From Desulfobacterales bacterium (GTDB lineage Bacteria > Desulfobacterota > Desulfobacteria > Desulfobacterales > QNYZ01): a DNA stretch of 5,101 nt. The stretch covers positions 1 through 5,101 of the forward strand of contig JAOZUU010000124.1 in assembly GCA_029938515.1 (NCBI GenBank), in the 5' to 3' direction. Position 1 is the first letter of the stretch; each line of letters starts with the position of its first letter. The position numbers and the translations under genes are program-made. A model generated the notes under the pieces. The model ran no database searches, was not told where the DNA came from, and saw only the letters and a list, made by a program, of their open reading frames with translations. Positions 1 through 5,025 of this stretch are shown one piece after another.

Positions 1-256
1 TGTCTTTGGCGAACAGGCGATCATCCGACAGGGCAGCCTTTGATCGCGGCAGTTTTTCGCGAACCCCTTCACGACCACCCATTTCTTTCATCAGATTTTT
101 CGGGGCCGGGGCGCCCAGGAGGCGGTGGAGGCTGAGATTCGATTCGTCCGCATCGATCAACAAAACCGGATGACCGGCAGCCCTTAAAGCTTTGGCGAGA
201 AGAACTGAAAGGGTGCTTTTGCCACTGCCCCCCTTGCCACTAATTAATATCTTCAT
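1..256 (-). CDS. cooC: CooC-like P-loop ATPase (CODH nickel-insertion accessory family), N-terminal part
   Basis: Partial gene: the ATG is at 256-254 and the frame stays open to the left edge (85 codons). The protein opens MKILISGKGGSGKST, a deviant Walker A motif (residues 7-15, KGGSGKS/T with the signature Lys8) typical of the ParA/MinD/CooC ATPases. LLIDADESNLSLHRLLG follows at residues 32-48, and then MGGREGVREKL at 59-69. From family knowledge, CooC proteins are cytoplasmic ATP-dependent dimers that help insert nickel into carbon monoxide dehydrogenase. The DADESN-LHRLLG pattern fits the Desulfobacterota/archaeal CooC-type group better than chromosome-partitioning ParA or septum-site MinD. 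The start is supported by AAGGA about 9 nt upstream on the minus strand and a promoter at 320-348. It is divergent from argC. The C-terminal half, with the cysteines expected of CooC, is outside the window, so the exact subfamily is inferred. Confidence 0.8.
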   Translation of the reverse strand, partial: MKILISGKGGSGKSTLSVLLAKALRAAGHPVLLIDADESNLSLHRLLGAPAPKNLMKEMGGREGVREKLPRSKAALSDDRLFAKD

Positions 257-304
257 GGGAAAGATTCCTTATGTTGTTTATGGTTTTACGGGCTCAATCA
301 AAAC

Positions 305-322
305 CATCTAAACAGATAGATG
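305..322. repeat. 6-bp perfect inverted repeat at the cooC promoter start region
   Basis: CATCTA (305-310) and TAGATG (317-322) are perfect complements separated by AACAGA. The repeat straddles the predicted transcription start of the minus-strand cooC-like gene. It could be an operator or a small 5' hairpin. It is short enough to occur by chance. Confidence 0.35.
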
Positions 323-348
323 ATTTCCGAAAATGATGGCCTTGTCAA
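320..348 (-). promoter_or_regulatory. Predicted sigma70 promoter for the cooC-like gene
   Basis: On the minus strand a consensus TTGACA (343-348) is followed after exactly 17 bp by AATCAT (320-325), which matches TATAAT at four of six positions. Initiation near 313 would give a leader of about 57 nt before the ATG at 256. The perfect inverted repeat CATCTA-N6-TAGATG (305-322) overlaps the -10 box and the predicted start, the position expected of a repressor site. The promoter is inferred from sequence only. Confidence 0.5.
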
Positions 349-516
349 GATATTATCAGTGGCAATTCCATAACCATGGCAGCCATAAGGGCAGCGGACA
401 CAGGCCTCTTTTCGTAAATCCAAAAACGCCGGGAACTCGGTACCATTCTTTTGGGAAAAATCATTCTACATAGGTTGAATATTCGTCATGGATTTGTTAC
501 ATAAAATAAGATTTTT

Positions 517-559
517 CAGCATTTAAGCATTGACAACGGATATCAATTTTTTAATGCTG
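517..559. repeat. 43-bp imperfect palindrome upstream of argC
   Basis: Two nested inverted repeats share one centre near position 538: CAGCATT (517-523) with AATGCTG (553-559), and ATTGA (529-533) with TCAAT (543-547). The segment between the two arms also pairs partly (AAG against TTT with one wobble). The left inner arm contains TTGACA (530-535), a consensus -35 box, so the palindrome may be an operator over the argC promoter or a hairpin in its leader. Confidence 0.45.
530..555 (+). promoter_or_regulatory. Weak candidate argC promoter
   Basis: TTGACA (530-535) is a perfect -35 hexamer. The best -10 match is TTTAAT (550-555, five of six), but the spacer is only 14 bp, shorter than sigma70 usually tolerates. 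Either the promoter needs an activator or the true -10 differs. The site lies within the 517-559 palindrome and about 67 bp upstream of the argC start codon. Confidence 0.3.
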
Positions 560-621
560 GATCAGGTTCGGCATGACGGTTTGGATATGTTTTACGAAAC
601 GATCAGTTTTCAGGTGATAAA

Positions 622-1659
622 ATGATTCGAGCGGCCATTGTAGGGGCAACTGGATATGCGGGCGCGGAACTGGTCAGGCTGCTGACCGGTCATCCGCAGG
701 TGGCGCTGACCCTGCTGACTTCAAGACAATATGCTGGAACCCGATTTGATCGGGTGTATCCTTCTTTGGCAGGATGTACCAATCTGGTATGCGAAACCCT
801 TTCCATGGAAACACTTCACCAAAAGGCCGATGTGGTTTTCACGGCATTGCCGCATAAAATCCCCATGTCCATCGTCCCGGAATTGATCTCGGATAATAAA
901 AAAGTGGTCGATCTCTCGGCCGATTTTCGTTTTAAGGATCCGGCCGTCTATGAAGCGCATTACCAGCCGCATGAAGCGGTACAATTGCTGGATCAGGCCG
1001 TTTACGGTCTATGTGAAGTGTATCGTGAAGAGATCCGGTCTACCTCGCTCGTGGGTAATCCGGGCTGTTATCCCACCGGTGCGCTCTTGCCGCTGATTCC
1101 GCTGGTGGAAAACAACCTGATTGATATGGCCAGTATTGTCGTCGATTCAAAGTCGGGTGTGAGTGGCGCCGGGCGCAGCCTGTCGCCGGTTGCTCATTAT
1201 TGTCAGGTGAATGGATCCTTTAAGGCCTACAAGGTCGCCGAACATCGACACAATCCGGAAATTGAAGCGATCTTGAGTGATGTCGCCGGTCAATCGATAC
1301 AGGTGACCTTTACGCCTCACCTGGTTCCCATGACCCGGGGTATGTTAACGACGATCTATGCCGGTTTAAATACGGGTGTATCCCAAAAAGATATTCAAAA
1401 TAGTTTAAGCGCGGCATATGAAAAACAGCCTTTTATCCGATTGACCGCAGATGGCCAATTGCCGGATACCCTTCATGTCAAGGGCACCAATATCTGCGAT
1501 ATCGGTTTTAAGATCGACCGGCGCTGTAACCGGCTGATCCTTATTTCGGCTATTGATAATCTGGGTAAAGGCGCCGCCGGTCAGGCCGTTCAGAACATGA
1601 ATCTCATGTTCGGGATTGAAGAAATCGCCGGTCTTGATGCGGTTCCCTTGCCGTTATAA
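622..1659 (+). CDS. argC: N-acetyl-gamma-glutamyl-phosphate reductase
   Basis: ArgC reduces N-acetyl-L-glutamyl 5-phosphate with NADPH to N-acetylglutamate semialdehyde, the third step of arginine/ornithine synthesis in the cytoplasm. The 345-residue product has the usual length for this family. Visible motifs: the NADP-binding loop GATGYAGAE (8-16), VVDLSADFRF near 92-101, the active-site GNPGCYPTG with nucleophile Cys149, the AEHRHNPEI segment with His208/His210 (one is the expected catalytic base), TPHLVPMTRGM, and the C-terminal GKGAAGQAVQN helix. The start ATG is preceded by AGGTGAT (612-618), 3 nt upstream. The gene ends with TAA and no other arginine gene adjoins it, so it looks monocistronic. 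No clear ARG box is visible upstream. All key residues are present, so it should be functional. Confidence 0.97.
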   Translation: MIRAAIVGATGYAGAELVRLLTGHPQVALTLLTSRQYAGTRFDRVYPSLAGCTNLVCETLSMETLHQKADVVFTALPHKIPMSIVPELISDNKKVVDLSADFRFKDPAVYEAHYQPHEAVQLLDQAVYGLCEVYREEIRSTSLVGNPGCYPTGALLPLIPLVENNLIDMASIVVDSKSGVSGAGRSLSPVAHYCQVNGSFKAYKVAEHRHNPEIEAILSDVAGQSIQVTFTPHLVPMTRGMLTTIYAGLNTGVSQKDIQNSLSAAYEKQPFIRLTADGQLPDTLHVKGTNICDIGFKIDRRCNRLILISAIDNLGKGAAGQAVQNMNLMFGIEEIAGLDAVPLPL

Positions 1660-1709
1660 AACAGCTCAGTTCAGCGTTTGTTTGTTGTATGAATTAATTC
1701 GGTTACGGG

Positions 1710-1738
1710 GCTTGACATCAAGCTGACCATCGCATAGT
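1710..1738 (+). promoter_or_regulatory. Candidate folD promoter inside a 14-bp palindrome
   Basis: GCTTGA (1710-1715) and TCAAGC (1718-1723) form a perfect palindrome around CA, and it contains TTGACA (1712-1717), a consensus -35. CATAGT (1733-1738) matches four of six -10 positions but with a 15-bp spacer. If used, transcription starts near 1745 and gives folD a leader of about 235 nt that includes the large palindrome. Confidence 0.3.
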
Positions 1739-1751
1739 TAAGTGACAGTCA

Positions 1752-1777
1752 AAAAAATAGAAGAGGAGCTATTTTTT
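1752..1777 (+). terminator. AT-rich hairpin, possible weak argC terminator
   Basis: AAAAAATAG (1752-1760) and CTATTTTTT (1769-1777) are perfect complements with an 8-nt loop (AAGAGGAG). The 3' arm ends in six T. The stem has a single G-C pair, so it is weaker than a classical Rho-independent terminator. It resembles a bidirectional terminator and is placed after argC. Confidence 0.35.
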
Positions 1778-1785
1778 ATACCTTA

Positions 1786-1947
1786 ACCTGAATTGAGCGA
1801 TTTTCTGCGAAGCTATGTGCTGAGATATTGAGATGATAAGGCTTTCAAAAAACGCAGGCATACCCGTTGGATATGCCGAGTATTTTTGAAAGCCTTAGCG
1901 CTCAATAGATTAGTGCAGAGCGAGATAAAAAATCGCTTAATTCAGGT
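1786..1947. repeat. 162-bp near-symmetric inverted repeat (MITE-like element or structured leader)
   Basis: The element begins ACCTGAATT (1786-1794) and ends AATTCAGGT (1939-1947). The core is a perfect 15-bp inverted repeat, TAAGGCTTTCAAAAA (1837-1851) against TTTTTGAAAGCCTTA (1883-1897), with an inner hairpin GGCATA (1857-1862)/TATGCC (1872-1877). The outer arms, about 50 nt each, match at roughly 34 of 47 aligned positions, with perfect blocks at the tips (9 bp, then AGCGATTTT/AAAATCGCT) and at TATTGAG/CTCAATA. It has no coding capacity. The terminal repeats and symmetry suggest a palindromic non-autonomous mobile element. A folded regulatory leader for folD is the alternative. No convincing target-site duplication is seen. 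Confidence 0.75.
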
Positions 1948-1964
1948 ACCAACCAGCTTTTAGG

Positions 1965-1971
1965 AAAGGAG
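1965..1971 (+). promoter_or_regulatory. Strong Shine-Dalgarno site of folD
   Basis: AAAGGAG lies 7 nt upstream of the folD ATG and fixes that start. It begins only 18 nt after the end of the large palindrome, so a folded palindrome would sit just upstream of the ribosome site without masking it. Confidence 0.8.
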
Positions 1972-1978
1972 CGAGGAG

Positions 1979-2887
1979 ATGACCGCAAAATTGATCAAGG
2001 GGACCGAGATCCGGGAGGAAATTTTAGAGGAAATTGCCGCTGAAGTAAAGGAAATCAAGGAAAAGAACGGTGTCGTACCGGGCCTGGTGACGATTCTGGT
2101 GGGGGAAAGTCCAGCCTCGATTTCCTATGTTACCTTGAAGATTAAAACGGCGAACCGGCTCGGATTCAAGGAGATCCAGGAGAATCAGCCGGAAACGATT
2201 TCCGAGGAGGACCTGCTGGCCCTCATTAATAAATACAACGACGATGACAGCATCCACGGCATCCTTGTCCAACTCCCGCTGCCAAAGCATATCGACGATA
2301 AAAAAATATTAAATGCCATTGACCCGGATAAAGACGTGGACGGATTTCATCCGATCAACGTAGGCCGGTTGATGATCGGGGGCGACGAGGTCAAATTTCC
2401 GCCCTGCACGCCGGCCGGTATTCAGGAGATGATTGTCCGGGCCGGGGTTGAGACCAGCGGCGCGGAAGTCGTGGTGGTCGGGCGTTCCAATATTGTGGGC
2501 AAACCCATTGCCAATATGATGGTTCAGAAAGGACCGGGGGCCAATTCCACCGTGACCGTGGTCCATACGCGCACCCGGGATCTGGCATCGCATTGCAAAC
2601 GGGCCGATATTCTTATCGTGGCCGCCGGTGTACCCGGCCTGGTCAAGCCGGAATGGATCAAACCCGGGGCCTGCGTCATTGATGTGGGCGTTAACCGGAT
2701 AGGTGAAAAGATCAGCGAGAAAACCGGCAAAAAAATCGCGATCCTCAGTGGTGATGTCGATTTTGACGCGGCTAAGGAGATCGCCGGATCGATTACGCCC
2801 GTACCCGGAGGCGTCGGCCCCATGACCATCACCATGTTGATGAAAAATACCCTCAAATCGCTTAAATTCAGACAGGGAATTGCCTGA
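1979..2887 (+). CDS. folD: Bifunctional methylenetetrahydrofolate dehydrogenase / methenyltetrahydrofolate cyclohydrolase
   Basis: FolD interconverts 5,10-methylene-, 5,10-methenyl- and 10-formyl-tetrahydrofolate in the cytoplasm. It feeds purine and formyl-Met synthesis and, in acetyl-CoA-pathway organisms, forms part of the methyl branch. The 302-residue protein is slightly longer than E. coli FolD. The catalytic signature is Y50-VTL-K54, with Lys54 the expected cyclohydrolase residue. Other blocks are GILVQLPLP, DPDKDVDGFHP (115-125, with Asp121), FPPCTPAGI, the Rossmann loop GRSNIVGKP starting at Gly168, RADILIVAAGVPG, and PVPGGVGPMT (274-283). After the nucleotide loop there is a short insertion (QKGPGANSTVTVVHTRTRD) that I associate with Desulfobacterota and acetogen homologues. 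The start is set by AAAGGAG 7 nt upstream. It stands alone downstream of the 162-bp palindrome, and cofactor preference (NADP or NAD) cannot be read with certainty. Confidence 0.97.
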   Translation: MTAKLIKGTEIREEILEEIAAEVKEIKEKNGVVPGLVTILVGESPASISYVTLKIKTANRLGFKEIQENQPETISEEDLLALINKYNDDDSIHGILVQLPLPKHIDDKKILNAIDPDKDVDGFHPINVGRLMIGGDEVKFPPCTPAGIQEMIVRAGVETSGAEVVVVGRSNIVGKPIANMMVQKGPGANSTVTVVHTRTRDLASHCKRADILIVAAGVPGLVKPEWIKPGACVIDVGVNRIGEKISEKTGKKIAILSGDVDFDAAKEIAGSITPVPGGVGPMTITMLMKNTLKSLKFRQGIA

Positions 2888-2888
2888 T

Positions 2889-2906
2889 CTGTTTCTAGTG
2901 AAACAG
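2889..2906 (+). terminator. Short hairpin after folD
   Basis: CTGTTTC (2889-2895) and GAAACAG (2900-2906) form a perfect 7-bp stem with a TAGT loop, starting 2 nt after the folD stop. No T-run follows, so it is an mRNA-end hairpin or a weak terminator rather than a classical intrinsic one. Confidence 0.4.
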
Positions 2907-2958
2907 TTGAATCAATCCGACCGCTTTTGAAAACAACCTGAGCCATATCAAGGGAGAC

Positions 2959-2983
2959 TCTTGAAAGGCGTCTATTTTCAAGA
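2959..2983. repeat. 8-bp inverted repeat upstream of the M23 peptidase gene
   Basis: TCTTGAAA (2959-2966) and TTTCAAGA (2976-2983) are perfect complements around a 9-nt loop, about 27 nt upstream of the GTG at 3010. It could be an operator, a leader hairpin or a second weak stop signal for folD. The function is unknown. Confidence 0.35.
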
Positions 2984-3009
2984 CTTTTCAAAGGCGGCGG
3001 GTTATTCAT

Positions 3010-4056
3010 GTGAACACGAAGATAAACTTTCCTGCCATACCAAAACCGAACAAATCAGATTTCGATATAATGATAGAGGAAAATCGGACAACGATGCGTG
3101 AAAAAATATCCTTCTTTTTTTTGAATCGCCAGGGATCGGCTTCCCATCAGTTTGTTACCTCCCAAAAAGCATTAAAAATACTATTCTTGGTTTTTACCGG
3201 TATTCTTGTCGTGGGTCTGGTTTCGGCTGGATATATAACCTACAATTACCGGAAACTACAAAAGACTGTGGCCGAAATGGAGGCGATGGAGGATTGCATC
3301 GTTTCTCAACAGGATGAAATAATCAACCAGCGGGAGGAGATCCAGGCATTTGCGGAAACAATCAATGTGCTCAAGGATGAACTGTTCGCGTTGAAGGTAT
3401 ACGAAGCGAGGGTGAGAGAAATCACCGATATCAAAGATACTGAAAAAGCCGATAAAAAAGGAAGCCAGGGTGAGAAAAAGAACATTGGCATGGGAGGGCC
3501 GTTACCGGAAGACATTAATACGGATATTGGCCTGAAGAAAAAACACGGTCAATTGATAGATGAAATGCATCAGCATGCGGACCAGTTGAGACTGACATCG
3601 ATCCAGCAGAGCGATGAAATAAAGGACCTTCTTAAAGAACTCCTGGAAAAACAGAAGCGGGCGGATTGTACGCCGTCGATTCGTCCGGCCAAGGGGAGGA
3701 CGACGTCCAAATTTGGATACCGCCGGTCTGCATTTAACAATAAGCGGGAATACCACAAAGGGTATGATATCGGAGCGCCCAAAGGCTCACCCATTTTAGC
3801 GACGGCCGATGGCATTGTTAAATTTGTCGGACGGAATGGGTCTTTTGGCAAGATGGTTGTTATCGACCATGGATACGGATACACCACCCGTTACGCCCAT
3901 GCGTCCAAGCTTGTAAAAAAGAAGGGTGAGCAGGTGAAAAAAGGGGATGTGATTGCCCTGGTTGGAAACACCGGCCGCAGTACCGGGCCGCATGTGCATT
4001 ATGAAGTGCTTAAAAAGGGAGTACCGGTCAATCCCCAAAAGTATTTTCTCAATTAG
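3010..4056 (+). CDS. Membrane-anchored coiled-coil M23 (LytM-type) peptidoglycan endopeptidase
   Basis: A predicted zinc metallopeptidase cutting peptide cross-links in the cell wall, anchored in the inner membrane and facing the periplasm. Domains of the 348-residue product: a cytoplasmic N-terminus (1-53), one transmembrane helix (about 55-78), charged heptad-like coiled-coil stretches (about 80-130 and 180-220) split by a Lys/Gly-rich linker, then the M23 domain (about 228-345). The zinc ligands are complete: His249 and Asp253 in HKGYD and His330 in HVH (328-330); His297 in YAH is the other active-site residue. It should therefore be an active enzyme, not a degenerate LytM activator of the EnvC type. 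The start is uncertain: GTG 3010 has only a weak purine-rich upstream region, while ATG 3094 (residue 29, MREKISFFF) has AGAGGA 13 nt upstream. No bactofilin or divisome gene adjoins it, so the specific partner is unknown. Confidence 0.88.
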   Translation: MNTKINFPAIPKPNKSDFDIMIEENRTTMREKISFFFLNRQGSASHQFVTSQKALKILFLVFTGILVVGLVSAGYITYNYRKLQKTVAEMEAMEDCIVSQQDEIINQREEIQAFAETINVLKDELFALKVYEARVREITDIKDTEKADKKGSQGEKKNIGMGGPLPEDINTDIGLKKKHGQLIDEMHQHADQLRLTSIQQSDEIKDLLKELLEKQKRADCTPSIRPAKGRTTSKFGYRRSAFNNKREYHKGYDIGAPKGSPILATADGIVKFVGRNGSFGKMVVIDHGYGYTTRYAHASKLVKKKGEQVKKGDVIALVGNTGRSTGPHVHYEVLKKGVPVNPQKYFLN

Positions 4057-4089
4057 CCCTTTAACCTTCCTTACGAAAATTCAATCCGG

Positions 4090-4142
4090 CAAAACCGTAA
4101 AGAAACACTCGAAAGACAGCGTTTTCCGCTGTAACGGTTTTG
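4090..4142 (+). terminator. Compound hairpin after the M23 gene, possible terminator
   Basis: An outer 9-bp stem, CAAAACCGT (4090-4098) with ACGGTTTTG (4134-4142), encloses a perfect inner hairpin, ACAGCG (4116-4121)/CGCTGT (4127-4132) with a TTTTC loop. A 17-nt bulge lies on the left side. The inner stem is followed by AACGGTTTT, only a modest T-run. It may end the M23 transcript, or it may be a small structured RNA or a protein-binding site. Confidence 0.35.
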
Positions 4143-4303
4143 TAGACAATATAAAATCTCTCTAAAACCTCATTCCAGCCCGCTCATAGTCCGGGATAAA
4201 CCACGTCCGGAAACCAGTTATTTCAACATCTTCCGAATGCCGGATTGAGCCTGCCCTCAAATGGACAGGCCGACCGCCACATTTCAGGTCCCCGGAAAGC
4301 AAT

Positions 4304-4335
4304 ATTTACATTAGATTTACATTGACATTGACATT
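4304..4335 (+). repeat. Array of ACATT direct repeats overlapping the lexA promoter
   Basis: ATTTACATT occurs at 4304-4312 and again at 4315-4323 (period 11 bp, one helical turn). It is followed by GACATT at 4324-4329 and 4330-4335 (period 6). Four ACATT units thus lead into and cover the -35 box at 4322-4327. Its position makes it a candidate operator for autoregulation by the LexA-like repressor encoded next. It does not match the E. coli CTGT-N8-ACAG box. Confidence 0.5.
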
Positions 4336-4350
4336 TAAGCATAGTACCAT
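4322..4350 (+). promoter_or_regulatory. Predicted sigma70 promoter of the lexA-like gene
   Basis: A consensus -35 TTGACA (4322-4327) is followed after 17 bp by TACCAT (4345-4350), four of six to TATAAT. Initiation would fall near 4357, just before ATG 4360, which argues for translation starting at the downstream ATG 4387 with its good ribosome site. A second TTGACA (4328-4333) arises from the repeat. Confidence 0.5.
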
Positions 4351-4386
4351 TTTTCCGGAATGAATTGGATGCCTTTGGAGGAACCC

Positions 4387-5025
4387 ATGAACGCGGAATT
4401 AACGCCCAAACAGCAACATTTTCTGGATTATTTGGCGCGCAAGATCACCCACGCCGGCCGGGCGCCGAGTTTGCGCCAGGCGGCCAAAGATCTGTCGGTG
4501 AGCCATGCGGCGGTGGCGCAGATGCTCAGGGTGTTAGAAGAAAAAGGATACGTCCGTCGGGAAGGGCGTTACAGCCGGGTTGTTCATCTGTTGAATCGAG
4601 TCCGGAAAACAGCGGCCCTTCAACGTTGGCGTGAGATTCCCGTGGTGGGGCGCATCGCGGCCGGTTTGCCCCTTTATGCCCAGCAGGAATGGGACGGGGG
4701 TATCGTGGTGGATACGGCCCTGTTTCGGGGCGAGAACCTGTTCGCCCTGCGGGTCAACGGCGATTCCATGCAAGGAGTTGGAATTCTCGATGACGATGTG
4801 GCCATCTGCGAACCGCGCCAGTACGCTGAAAACGGTGAGATCGTGGCAGCCCTCATCAACGGTGAGGAAGCCACGGTCAAACGGTTTTTTCTCCGCAAGG
4901 ATCACGTAGCACTGCGGCCGGAAAATCCGGACTATGAGATCATGCGATACGGGTTCGGCGAGGTCCTGATTCAGGGAAAAGTGATCGGTATCCAGCGGGG
5001 AACGGAGGAGATGGAACGATTGTGA
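4387..5025 (+). CDS. lexA: LexA-family self-cleaving SOS repressor (divergent HTH variant)
   Basis: A DNA-binding repressor that, by family precedent, cleaves itself when stimulated by RecA-ssDNA and so derepresses DNA-damage genes. The N-terminal winged helix (about 5-69) has the LexA outline, with the recognition region SLRQAAKDLSVSHAAVAQ and wing KGYVRREGRYSRVVHLL. The C-terminal S24 peptidase domain has the cleavage site Ala92-Gly93 in GRIAAGLP, nucleophile Ser127 in NGDSM and general base Lys165 in ATVKRF, spaced as in E. coli LexA. ATG 4387 is chosen over in-frame ATG 4360 because GGAGGA (4377-4382) precedes it and 4360 is close to the predicted transcription start; the product is 212 aa. 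The recognition helix differs from the usual GFRSPNA/RSVGSV types, so its operator is probably different. The stop overlaps a possible next gene by GTGA. It could be a second LexA (LexA2) of a mutagenesis cassette. Confidence 0.92.
   Translation: MNAELTPKQQHFLDYLARKITHAGRAPSLRQAAKDLSVSHAAVAQMLRVLEEKGYVRREGRYSRVVHLLNRVRKTAALQRWREIPVVGRIAAGLPLYAQQEWDGGIVVDTALFRGENLFALRVNGDSMQGVGILDDDVAICEPRQYAENGEIVAALINGEEATVKRFFLRKDHVALRPENPDYEIMRYGFGEVLIQGKVIGIQRGTEEMERL

Larger units (their letters stand above)
298..465 (-). pseudogene. Possible remnant: Cys-rich open frame with CxxCxxxC motif
   Basis: Reading the minus strand from 465 to a TGA at 298-300 gives 55 sense codons containing KEACVRCPYGCHGYG, a C-x2-C-x3-C cluster of the sort that binds Zn or an Fe-S cluster. 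No ATG or GTG lies in frame and there is no ribosome site. Only a TTG could start it, and the frame upstream is closed by TAG at 466-468. It also overlaps the predicted cooC promoter. It may be the decayed C-terminal end of a gene or a chance open frame. I do not recognise a family. Confidence 0.2.
257..621. other. 365-bp divergent intergenic region between cooC and argC
   Basis: No gene with a good start is visible. The region holds the minus-strand cooC promoter and its inverted repeat (305-348), a Cys-rich open frame without a clear start on the minus strand (298-465), a GAATATTC palindrome near 477-484, and an AT-rich stretch (490-555) leading to argC with a 43-bp imperfect palindrome. 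The argC ribosome site AGGTGAT (612-618) is at its right end. Confidence 0.6.
1660..1978. other. 319-bp argC-folD spacer
   Basis: No coding frame of interest is seen. In order it holds a palindromic promoter-like site (1710-1740), an AT-rich hairpin (1752-1777), a 162-bp imperfect palindrome with a perfect 15-bp core stem (1786-1947), and the strong folD ribosome-binding site (1965-1971). Confidence 0.7.
4057..4359. other. 303-bp spacer between the M23 gene and the lexA-like gene
   Basis: No convincing gene is seen on either strand. It contains a compound hairpin (4090-4142), a short GCCTG/CAGGC inverted repeat near 4251-4270, and the lexA promoter with ACATT repeats (4304-4350). Confidence 0.6.

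Noticed and set aside
475..485. TTGAATATTCG as an ARG box upstream of argC
   Set aside because: The GAATATTC halves abut, whereas ARG boxes have TGAAT and ATTCA separated by about four bases; the match is not good enough.
1786..1947. Insertion sequence with transposase, or CRISPR repeat
   Set aside because: No coding capacity for a transposase and no regularly spaced repeats; the symmetry is a single inverted repeat.
2309..3009. Long minus-strand open frames opposite folD (up to 161 codons)
   Set aside because: They mirror the codon structure of folD, have low-complexity Pro/Arg-rich products without domains, and lack ribosome sites.
3066..3071. Perfect TATAAT as a promoter
   Set aside because: No acceptable -35 lies 16-19 bp upstream and there is no extended -10 TG, so it is not called as a promoter.
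3953..4165. 70-codon plus-strand frame at the end of the M23 gene
   Set aside because: Most of it overlaps the conserved M23 C-terminus in another frame; the free tail shows no motif and no ribosome site.
4360..4386. ATG 4360 as the lexA start
   Set aside because: No Shine-Dalgarno precedes it and it lies about 3 nt from the predicted transcription start; ATG 4387 has GGAGGA and a family-like N-terminus (LTPKQQ at residue 5).
4534..4909. Plus and minus frames of 74-123 codons within lexA
   Set aside because: They are shadows of the clearly coding LexA frame and have no recognizable domain.
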